Origin: Gammaproteobacteria bacterium
GTDB lineage: Bacteria > Pseudomonadota > Gammaproteobacteria > Pseudomonadales > Pseudohongiellaceae
Assembly (NCBI GenBank): GCA_029253585.1
Contig: JAQWZF010000021.1
Location: 214,874-278,873, forward strand
Direction: 5' to 3'
Length of the DNA stretch: 64,000 nucleotides
The translations under genes were made by a program, and so were the position numbers. The number at the start of each line of letters is the position of its first letter. The stretch's first letter is position 1. The notes under the pieces were generated by a model. That model made no database searches. It was not told the origin of the DNA and saw nothing but the letters and a program-made list of their open reading frames with translations. Below, one piece after another: positions 58,556 to 64,000 of the stretch.

Positions 58556-58581
58556 AGCGTGGCTAGTTAACTAGCCACGCT
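58556..58581 (+). terminator. Hairpin terminator after rpoD
   Basis: A perfect inverted repeat with 11-base arms (AGCGTGGCTAG and CTAGCCACGCT) and a TTAA loop, 40 bases after the rpoD stop. The following sequence (ATTGAATAG) has only a weak U-run, so termination may be inefficient or bidirectional. It separates the conserved operon from the accessory region. Confidence 0.75.
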
Positions 58582-58636
58582 ATTGAATAGATATCATCCA
58601 AGAGTTCGAATCAAAGCAAGCGCCACGGAGAAGCAA

Positions 58637-59392
58637 ATGAACGGAGTTCCTGTAGAAGGTAAAGTAGTCTTGGTTACAGGCGCCAATCGTGGCATTGGAA
58701 AGGCCCTTGCCATGAAGGCATTGGAATTGGGCGCCAAGAAAGTTTACGCAACCGCCAGAGATGTATCGAAACTCGCCGAAGTAAAGGCAATAGACAGCGC
58801 TCGCGTTGTTACTCTCACGCTTGATGTCACCAACAGCGATCAAGTCAAAGCCGCGGCCGAAGCGGCCGGGGATGTTGATATTGTCATCAACAACGCCGGC
58901 ATGGGCACCGGTGCTCAGTTGCTAGCCGATGACGTTGTAGAAAAATCAAAACTCGAAATGGACGCCAATTTTTATGGCCCCATGCGAATGGTCATAGCTT
59001 TTGCACCAATTCTTAAAGCCAATGGCGGCGGTGCCATAGCGAATGTGCTTTCCGTTGCCGGGCTGGTTAATTTCCCCTTCGCACCAACCTACTCTACTTC
59101 AAAAGCTGCGGGCCACTCACTGACCCAAGGTCAACGAACTGTTCTGGCTGGCCAGAATACTTTGGTGTGCGGCATTTACCCCGGACCAATCGATACCGAT
59201 ATGACTGCAGGCATGACGGTAGAAAAAGGCTCAACGGAAGAATTAGCAAATTATGTTTTTGATGGTATTGCCAATGGCACTGAAGAGATCTACACCGATG
59301 ATATGGCTATACAGCTAGCTCAAGGGCTAAAAGCGGATGCCAAGGCGGTAGAGAAAAGCATCGCCGCACAATTTCAAAATGTACGAGATTAA
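58637..59392 (+). CDS. Short-chain dehydrogenase/reductase family protein
   Basis: A 251-residue SDR. Start at ATG 58637, with GGAGAAGC upstream, preferred over the open frame beginning 58583. It has the Rossmann motif VTGANRGIGKALAMK, NNAGMG, the catalytic Tyr-Lys in YSTSKAAG and the PGPIDTDM segment. There is no distinctive substrate motif, so the reaction cannot be told. It lies between the rpoD terminator and the tRNA-Ile2 locus and may mark the edge of the accessory region. Confidence 0.85.
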   Translation: MNGVPVEGKVVLVTGANRGIGKALAMKALELGAKKVYATARDVSKLAEVKAIDSARVVTLTLDVTNSDQVKAAAEAAGDVDIVINNAGMGTGAQLLADDVVEKSKLEMDANFYGPMRMVIAFAPILKANGGGAIANVLSVAGLVNFPFAPTYSTSKAAGHSLTQGQRTVLAGQNTLVCGIYPGPIDTDMTAGMTVEKGSTEELANYVFDGIANGTEEIYTDDMAIQLAQGLKADAKAVEKSIAAQFQNVRD

Positions 59393-59410
59393 AAAATTTG
59401 CAAATTACAT

Positions 59411-59449
59411 GAGCCAATCACTCAACTGGTCAGAGTGGCGGACTCATAA
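59411..59449 (+). pseudogene. Decayed 5' half of a tRNA-Ile2, ending at the anticodon loop
   Basis: These 39 bases match the first 39 bases of the intact tRNA at 59557 with six differences and no gaps. They cover the 5' acceptor strand, the D-arm (ACTC, TGG, GAGT) and the 5' anticodon stem GCGGA, and stop exactly after the anticodon loop CTCATAA. The following bases no longer match a tRNA 3' half. A separate 3' half begins at the same CTCATAA at 62612. Confidence 0.75.
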
Positions 59450-59556
59450 CGGCTTCTTTAAAAAAGAACAAGACAAAGAAAAATTGTTACAATACGATTA
59501 ACTATATTGCTTCATGATTTTCAGCAATATCCCATGTAAGCAATGTGTAAGTACAT

Positions 59557-59633
59557 GGGCCTATAACTCAGCTGGTTAGAGTAGCGGACTCATAATCCGT
59601 TTGTCCGAGGTTCGAGTCCTCGTGGGCCCACCA
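59557..59633 (+). tRNA. tRNA-Ile2 (CAU, probable lysidine-modified)
   Basis: A complete cloverleaf of 77 bases: acceptor GGGCCTA/TGGGCCC, D-arm ACTC/GAGT, anticodon stem GCGGA/TCCGT around the loop CTCATAA, five-base variable region, T-arm CGAGG/CCTCG with TTCGAGT, and an encoded ACCA. The anticodon CAU fits Met or Ile2. The acceptor sequence and its position after rpoD resemble the tRNA-Ile2 of Pseudomonas, so Ile2 is favoured. Its 3' half (59589-59633) recurs at 62612. Confidence 0.9.
59589..59633 (+). repeat. Attachment-site-like direct repeat, left copy (tRNA 3' half)
   Basis: A 45-base segment from the anticodon loop CTCATAA to the encoded CCA. It repeats at 62612-62656 with three differences, all in the T-stem. 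The copies bracket a 3.0-kb segment, and identity stops immediately 5' of the anticodon loop. This is the usual mark left by site-specific integration into a tRNA anticodon loop. Confidence 0.7.
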
Positions 59634-59737
59634 TTTTTCCTTACCTTTCTTGCACGTACGATTTGGCATAACGGACCATGGATTTTAAAAGTCCGTTGGC
59701 CAAAGGTGGGGGTCTGCTTTCGACCCAAAGCGGACGT

Positions 59738-60175
59738 TCACTTCTGTGATTTGTTATTGGCTTTCTCTAGTGGTCGGAGCATGGCGTATCCGGTTAATAA
59801 CGATGCCGTTGCGACCCCATGAACTATTTCTGCCATGAGGTGAGGTGCTCTAAGCCCAAATAAAGGCCACGGCAACCACCAACCCAACGTATAGACGCAA
59901 GCCAGTACGAACCCCAGTATCCAAGCGTCCCTTGAGAGACTTGGTGAAAAGCAGAGATAAACTAAACATCCCAGTATTGCGAATGCTATCAAGCTTTCAC
60001 GAAATGCATGATAGTTACTGTGGGTGACTGTGCGTTCGACGGTTGATTCTTCTTCTACCGCTAAGTTAACTACCTGATAGCTTTCATCTTGAATATGCCC
60101 GAATGTTTGTGCCGCACTGATGGATCCCGCTAGCACGCCTATGCAGATTAGAATTTGACTTATTGTTCTTTTCAT
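59738..60175 (-). CDS. Membrane protein of unknown function, divergent from a MarR regulator
   Basis: A 145-residue protein. ATG 60175 has GGAG 8 bases upstream and gives a signal-peptide-like start (MKRTISQILICIGVLAGSISA, cleavage near SAA). An extracytoplasmic stretch of about 45 polar residues is followed by three hydrophobic helices (about 68-85, 92-112 and 115-135). No family is recognised. It shares a 150-base regulatory region containing two TGTCAA-N6-TTGACA operators with the MarR gene and is likely its target. Confidence 0.65.
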   Translation of the reverse strand: MKRTISQILICIGVLAGSISAAQTFGHIQDESYQVVNLAVEEESTVERTVTHSNYHAFRESLIAFAILGCLVYLCFSPSLSRDAWILGFVLACVYTLGWWLPWPLFGLRAPHLMAEIVHGVATASLLTGYAMLRPLEKANNKSQK

Positions 60176-60245
60176 TTGAGTTGCTCCGCGATCTATCGAG
60201 CGACATTTAGACATGCTCGTATGCTCTGTCTCCCGCCGTGAATAC

Positions 60246-60263
60246 TGTCAATCGATATTGACA
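60246..60263. promoter_or_regulatory. Operator 1 for the MarR-type regulator
   Basis: TGTCAA-N6-TTGACA dyad. A second copy with the same arms and spacer lies exactly 50 bases further on. Both sit between the divergent membrane-protein and MarR genes. The arms are also near-perfect -35 boxes, so a bound regulator would block transcription in either direction. Binding of the encoded MarR is inferred. Confidence 0.65.
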
Positions 60264-60295
60264 ATGTGTTGAAGCATAGTTCTTGGGTGGTTGAT

Positions 60296-60313
60296 TGTCA
60301 AGTCGCATTGACA
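60296..60313. promoter_or_regulatory. Operator 2 for the MarR-type regulator
   Basis: TGTCAA-N6-TTGACA, identical arms to operator 1. It ends 12 bases before the MarR ATG, so a repressor here would cover the ribosome-binding region or transcript start. The 50-base centre-to-centre distance is close to five helical turns, which would allow cooperative binding on one face of the DNA. Confidence 0.65.
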
Positions 60314-60325
60314 TAAGATACCTGG

Positions 60326-60781
60326 ATGCCGAATCAAAAGTCAGCCACCAAATTACACGAGAGCCTGAAGGCTCTATTAAGGGATTCCCTCGCTTGGGTT
60401 GAGGAAGAACAATTGAAGCTCCTGCAAGACTCTCCCTATGCGAGTGCGAGCAATGCGGAGATTAAGCTATTTGCCGCATTGCGGGGCGAAACTAGATCTA
60501 TTTCAGAGCTATCCCGCTTTCTGGGAATATCCCGCCAGGCTGTGCATCAGTTAGTTCACAAGTTGATTGGAAGAGGTATCGTTAGACTAGAGTCTACTGA
60601 AACCAATAAGCGAGATAAGTTGGTAATCATTACAGACGAAGGCCGAGAAGTTCAGAAAATCACCGCGCAGCACTTTCAAACTATTGAAAAAAAGATGGCT
60701 AAAAACATCGGCCGAGAGAACCTCGAGCTGATTCGCCAACTACTAAAAGATAACTTGGCCAAATCAAAAGATCCAGATTGA
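60326..60781 (+). CDS. MarR-family transcriptional regulator
   Basis: A 151-residue winged-helix regulator. The helix-turn-helix is in SISELSRFLGISRQAVHQLVHKL and the wing in IVRLESTETNKRDKLVIITDEG, the usual MarR layout with dimerisation helices at both ends. Ligands are unknown. It probably represses itself and the divergent membrane gene through the operators at 60246 and 60296. It is followed 25 bases later by a YjiK-like gene on the same strand, likely one operon. Confidence 0.88.
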   Translation: MPNQKSATKLHESLKALLRDSLAWVEEEQLKLLQDSPYASASNAEIKLFAALRGETRSISELSRFLGISRQAVHQLVHKLIGRGIVRLESTETNKRDKLVIITDEGREVQKITAQHFQTIEKKMAKNIGRENLELIRQLLKDNLAKSKDPD

Positions 60782-60806
60782 AGTTTGCATGTAAAGGAGA
60801 AAACTA

Positions 60807-61676
60807 GTGAAGAGGGTTCTGGTTATCAGCGCAACATCTGTCGTTCTAGCTGGAATCGTCAGTTATTTCCTGCTCTTCGGCGAAGAAGTAGACGATAATT
60901 TTCAGAACGGACCAATTCAAGTAGAGCCAATATCAGTGATGGAACAAATTCCGTTGTTTGAAGGCGTTCTTGCCGCGGGTATTAGCTGGGATTATGACGA
61001 GGATCGATTTTTCTTATCAACTGATCAGCCACATAGACTCTTCGCAGAAAAAATTGCTTCCTTTTATGTGATAAATAACACTCTAGACAAAATCCTGATT
61101 ACAAAAGAATTGAATACTGATGGGGACCTAGAGGGTATCGCCTATATAGGTGACAGTGAGGTGGCTGTCATTTCCGAAGCTGGCACAATATATTATCTAA
61201 AAGAGAATAAAGATGACAACGAGTGGGAAAATACTCATTCGGTTTCGGTCTTTAATGGAGATGGCAATCACAAGTTAGGCTCGCTGGCCTATGACCCTAT
61301 AAATAAACTGCTCTATTCAGCAGAAAAAGAAGGGCAAAAGATCGTTTATACATTTACTAGAGAAGGGTTGTTGATCGACAGCATTGAATTCAATGTTGAT
61401 GGAATGGAGCAAAAACGTGAATTCGATCTAGATAATGACTACACGATTGCGGGCATGTCGTTTGCCAATCAGCATCTGTACATCTTCAGCGAAGCCTATT
61501 CGACTCTATTCAAATTTGATCCTGCAACTCAACATACAGTGGCTGCGTATGGAATCGAAGATGTTCATGAGTCGGCAGGCATCACTATGAAAGATGGGGC
61601 GGCATATTTGGTTGGTGATTTTGAAGACTATCTTCCAGCCCCCAATTTTTACAAAGTAACTATTCTTATTGAATGA
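60807..61676 (+). CDS. YjiK/SdiA-regulated family exported propeller protein
   Basis: A 289-residue protein beginning with GTG; AAGGAGA lies 6 bases upstream. An N-terminal hydrophobic segment (residues 4-23) acts as signal or anchor. The rest has a repeated beta-propeller pattern: ISWDYDEDRFFLSTDQPHRLF, DLEGIAYIGDSEVAVISEAG, LGSLAYDPINKLLYSAEKEG, and GMSFANQHLYIFSEA. This matches the YjiK (SdiA-regulated) family, whose function is unknown. Codon choice and base content are more AT-rich than the core genes, suggesting transfer with the regulator. Confidence 0.8.
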   Translation: MKRVLVISATSVVLAGIVSYFLLFGEEVDDNFQNGPIQVEPISVMEQIPLFEGVLAAGISWDYDEDRFFLSTDQPHRLFAEKIASFYVINNTLDKILITKELNTDGDLEGIAYIGDSEVAVISEAGTIYYLKENKDDNEWENTHSVSVFNGDGNHKLGSLAYDPINKLLYSAEKEGQKIVYTFTREGLLIDSIEFNVDGMEQKREFDLDNDYTIAGMSFANQHLYIFSEAYSTLFKFDPATQHTVAAYGIEDVHESAGITMKDGAAYLVGDFEDYLPAPNFYKVTILIE

Positions 61677-61764
61677 ACTGCTAAGGAAACCTAAAATAAA
61701 TAGGGTCAGAGTAAAAATCCAGTAGTCTTAATGCCCGCTATTGGCCGGAAGCTGCCCCTCACAG

Positions 61765-62553
61765 GGTACTGACAAGTTAACTATTCCAGCCCTCAAAATC
61801 TACTGCTTAGCAGCCTCTATATTCCCGCTGCCTTTTCCCAAGACGCGAAGGCGCGCTGTCTAAAGAAACGATAGTTCTCAGCTGATACTAAGTGCCGTCC
61901 CAGGTTGAACAAATTGTAAACGGCTGCATGAGCATTTAGAAAGCGCTGTGCTTGCCCCATCGATTTGAACTTCCTCATGCCCCGCTCCCTGACTCTCGTC
62001 GGTTCGTGTGACAACTCACATCGATTGTTAGCGTATTGCGACGTATCGTGAATCGCTTGAGGGATCAGCTCTCTGTGAGCCACGTTGTAGCTTCTCAATT
62101 TATCCGTGACAATCTTACGAGGCTCGCCTTTGTGTTTGCGCAATAACCGCCTAAAGAAGCTCTTTGCGGCCTTGCCATCCCGCTTCTTCTGCAAGAATAC
62201 ATCAACTATTTCGCCATCCTGGTCCACTGCTCGCCATAGGTAATGCTGCCTACCCTGGATCTTAACGAACACCTCATCAATGAAGAAAGTGTCACCGTAA
62301 CCTTGGTGTTTTCTTCTTAACCTTTGAGCATATTTCGAACCAAACTTGTTGCACCAGAGGCGAATGGCTTCATAGCTGACTGTGATGCCCCGCTCGGCCA
62401 TCAAGTCTTCGACGTCGCGATGACTGAGATTGAATCGATGGTAGAGCCAAACGGCGTATTGAATGATTTCAGGCGGGAATCGGTGGCGCTTGTACATTTT
62501 TGATTGAGTCATACGCCAGATTCTGGCAGATTGAGGGTTAACTTGTCAGTACC
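61765..62553 (-). mobile_element. IS6-family insertion sequence
   Basis: Perfect 17-base terminal inverted repeats (GGTACTGACAAGTTAAC at 61765-61781 and its complement at 62537-62553) enclose one transposase gene. The total of about 790 bp is normal for IS6. The 8 bases outside each end do not match, so no target duplication is visible; the insertion is old, or flanking DNA was lost by an IS-mediated deletion. It sits inside the segment bounded by the tRNA half-repeats. Confidence 0.88.
61817..62512 (-). CDS. IS6-family transposase
   Basis: A 231-residue DDE transposase. An N-terminal helix-turn-helix (HRDVEDLMAERGITVSYEAIRLW) is followed by a DDE core. The first catalytic Asp is in FFIDEVFVKIQGRQHYLWRAVD, the second in IVTDKLRSYNVAHRE and the Glu in HEPTRVRERGMRKFKS. 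Complete length for the family, so it is possibly still active. Confidence 0.93.
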   Translation of the reverse strand: MTQSKMYKRHRFPPEIIQYAVWLYHRFNLSHRDVEDLMAERGITVSYEAIRLWCNKFGSKYAQRLRRKHQGYGDTFFIDEVFVKIQGRQHYLWRAVDQDGEIVDVFLQKKRDGKAAKSFFRRLLRKHKGEPRKIVTDKLRSYNVAHRELIPQAIHDTSQYANNRCELSHEPTRVRERGMRKFKSMGQAQRFLNAHAAVYNLFNLGRHLVSAENYRFFRQRAFASWEKAAGI

Positions 62554-62611
62554 GACTAAACCAATTGGAATTCTTCCGCTTACTTACGACCCAGCGCCCC
62601 GGCTCCACTGC

Positions 62612-62656
62612 CTCATAATCCGTTTGTCCGGGGTTCGAGTCCCTGTGGGCCCACCA
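62612..62656 (+). repeat. Attachment-site-like direct repeat, right copy (orphan tRNA 3' half)
   Basis: The 45 bases from CTCATAA through the encoded CCA match the 3' half of the tRNA-Ile2 at 59557 with three changes. These change the T-stem from CGAGG/CCTCG to CGGGG/CCCTG, and both versions still pair. There is no 5' tRNA half beside it. Together with the decayed 5' half at 59411 it would complete one tRNA, so the two halves may once have been joined. Confidence 0.75.
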
Positions 62657-62774
62657 TATAGATCAATGCGCTACAGAATTTAGTCGTTCTGATAGCGCAT
62701 TTTTTTGGCATGCATTTTTCAGCAACAGCGAAACCAAAACCAGCGCCTTAATCACCACCATGATCTTTAGCGCC

Positions 62775-63563
62775 CTACTTTCCTGACCATATTGGTTTGC
62801 GCTTCTCGATAAACGCCGCTCTGGCTTCCTTTCCATCTTCGCTGTCAAAGGCAGCCGATAGTGCTTGTAACGCCGCCTCCGGAACCTCGCTGAAGGGCAT
62901 GTCTTCCATTTCGTACATTAAGTCACGCGTGCGCTTCAATGCCAGTGGAGACATTTGGCAGAGCTTCAATGCTAATTCCTCTGTTGCAGCGGCGAGCTCC
63001 GCTGCGGGAACGACACGAGTTATCAATCCTAATTGGCTCGCTTCCTGCGCGCTAATGGGTTCGCCTGTGAAGATGAGCTCTGCGGCGCGCATTCTTCCAA
63101 TGAGTTTCTGTAAGAACCAAACATGCATGCCGGGAGGACCGGCGAGATTGGGTACACCCGGATAACTAAAGTCGGCATTGTCAGCGGCGATAACCATATC
63201 GCAGGCGAAGGCGAGTGTGCAGGCTCCTTCCCTTGCATAACCATGTACCTCGGCGATGATGGGTTTCGAAAGTCCCCGTACGATATTAAGTGTCTCAACG
63301 TAGAACAGTCGCAGAAACTTTTCCATATCCATACTTTCGAATTGCATTAAGTACTTCAAGTCTACGCCGGCGGACAGTCCCTTCCCTGTTCCAGATAGTA
63401 TTACTACCCGCACGCTTTCATCAGCATCTGCTTTCTCTAATGCGCGGTGATACTCGAGCGCCGATTCTTCGTCGATTAGATTGAGAGGGGGCTTATCGAG
63501 CTCAATTCGGGCAATACCCGAGATCACCCGATAGTTAAGGGCCTTAAAACTAGTATCGGTCAC
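62775..63563 (-). CDS. Enoyl-CoA hydratase/isomerase (crotonase) family protein
   Basis: A 262-residue crotonase-fold protein. The oxyanion-hole segments are SAGVDLKYL and GACTLAFACDMVIA. The position that holds the first catalytic Glu of enoyl-CoA hydratases (after a FxxPE motif) is occupied by Gly-Val-Pro in SYPGVPNLAGPPG. Hydratase activity is therefore doubtful, and an isomerase, hydrolase or decarboxylase role is as likely. The start is GTG with AGG about 10 bases upstream. It lies 37 bases downstream of the UGSC gene on the same strand. Confidence 0.85.
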   Translation of the reverse strand: MTDTSFKALNYRVISGIARIELDKPPLNLIDEESALEYHRALEKADADESVRVVILSGTGKGLSAGVDLKYLMQFESMDMEKFLRLFYVETLNIVRGLSKPIIAEVHGYAREGACTLAFACDMVIAADNADFSYPGVPNLAGPPGMHVWFLQKLIGRMRAAELIFTGEPISAQEASQLGLITRVVPAAELAAATEELALKLCQMSPLALKRTRDLMYEMEDMPFSEVPEAALQALSAAFDSEDGKEARAAFIEKRKPIWSGK

Positions 63564-63600
63564 TCTTTATGCCTACCTGTTAGTGAGCAATGATCATCGC

Positions 63601-64000
63601 TCAAAGAAGAATCTGTGAATCGATAGCGGCCATGGTTTGCAAAGCGCGTGCTTCCAGTTCAGAATCACTTGCGCTGCTTACCGGGTGGTCGATGATCGCA
63701 AAGGAATAGTCGGGCATGCCCAAGACTTTTGCCATAAGTTCCGCCGCGCTGACAAAGTTGCTTGTCATCACACCAACAGCTGGCGTTCCAACTCGTTCAC
63801 TACTCACTGCGTCATGCAAACTGCACGACGAGCAGCTGCCTCAGTCACCTAGACCGGTAATGGCCAGATCCCAATTTCTGGCCTCATCGATGATCTCGTC
63901 CTCGGCGGGCGCGCTGTAATTAGACTTAGTTCTCAGGACCACCTGAGCTACTTGATAACGCTCTCGAAGCAGCCTTTCGACATGAGCGAAGAAGCCAGAC
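63601..64000 (-). CDS. UGSC-family selenoprotein, partial (5' end outside the window)
   Basis: Minus-strand reading from the window edge gives at least 133 codons with a single in-frame UGA (63841-63843), then continues to a real stop at 63601. The residues around it are ITGLGD-U-GSCSSCSLHD, the hallmark of the UGSC-containing (seleno)protein family known from marine metagenomes, with selenocysteine in the U position. The downstream part has a VGTPAVGVMTSNFVSAA segment and ends in a normal C-terminus. The family's role is unknown; the U-x-x-C pair suggests redox chemistry. A translator ignoring selenocysteine would call only the last 72 residues (from an internal ATG at 63819). A Trp/Cys-type nonsense mutation is possible but would have to hit the exact family Sec position. 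Confidence 0.8.
63816..63839 (-). promoter_or_regulatory. Candidate bacterial SECIS-like hairpin after the UGA
   Basis: On the minus strand, one base after the UGA, a hairpin can form with stem GCA-G-CTGC / GCAG-T-TGC (one extra T) and the 7-base loop TCGTCGT. Bacterial SECIS elements lie immediately downstream of the UGA within the coding region, but their loop is normally a little further away, so this assignment is tentative. Confidence 0.35.

Noticed and set aside
59634..62611. An integrase gene in the tRNA-bounded segment
   Set aside because: None found; the only recombinase is the IS6 transposase, which does not use tRNA sites.
1..64000. CRISPR array
   Set aside because: No regularly spaced identical repeats were seen.

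Overview
The window is a chromosomal segment of a gammaproteobacterium. Gene order matches the Pseudomonas/Cellvibrionales pattern: fabA-fabB; aroQ-accB-accC-prmA-zinc-ribbon gene-dusB-fis-purH-purD; coq7, osmC, crp, trpC-trpD-trpG; rpe-trpE; murU-amgK divergent from lptD-surA-pdxA-rsmA-apaG-apaH; folK-folB-tsaD divergent from rpsU-yqeY-dnaG-rpoD. Base composition is moderate and most proteins look like a free-living, probably aquatic, aerobic heterotroph. The taxonomic placement is inference from synteny and protein resemblance only.

Layout. 1-12.6 kb is a mixed region: a small monooxygenase, an organophosphate/MFS transporter, an AGCS sodium:amino-acid symporter, a secreted protein of unknown role, a secreted prolyl-oligopeptidase-type peptidase, purC, tRNA-Thr(UGU), an acyltransferase-3 protein, a sterol-desaturase-type di-iron enzyme and pgi. 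12.6-17.6 kb carries the sugar-nucleotide genes manB and manC, with a broken galU and two other broken genes beside them. 17.7-58.6 kb is an almost continuous housekeeping core: fatty-acid synthesis, shikimate, purine, ubiquinone, tryptophan, peptidoglycan recycling, LPS export, pyridoxal, rRNA/tRNA modification, folate, and the macromolecular-synthesis cluster rpsU-yqeY-dnaG-rpoD, closed by a strong hairpin. 58.6-62.7 kb is accessory DNA at a tRNA-Ile2(CAU) gene. A decayed 5' half-tRNA, a complete tRNA and a detached 3' half-tRNA all meet at the anticodon-loop sequence CTCATAA. Between them lie a membrane-protein gene and a MarR regulator, divergent and sharing two TGTCAA-N6-TTGACA operators, a YjiK-like propeller gene and an IS6-family element. 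62.7-64 kb has a crotonase-fold enzyme and, running off the edge, a UGSC-family protein read through an in-frame UGA as selenocysteine.

Five genes are broken: an NTF2-like protein, an ABM protein, a P-loop kinase, galU and a glutathione S-transferase. About fifty housekeeping genes around them are intact. This argues for genuine gene decay rather than uniform sequencing error, although re-sequencing would be needed to prove it.

The observations most worth following are the UGSC selenoprotein with its in-frame UGA, the split tRNA-Ile2 surrounding a small regulated island, the reduction of the dsbD locus to its periplasmic alpha domain, an ApaG with an internal deletion, and the multiply broken galU.
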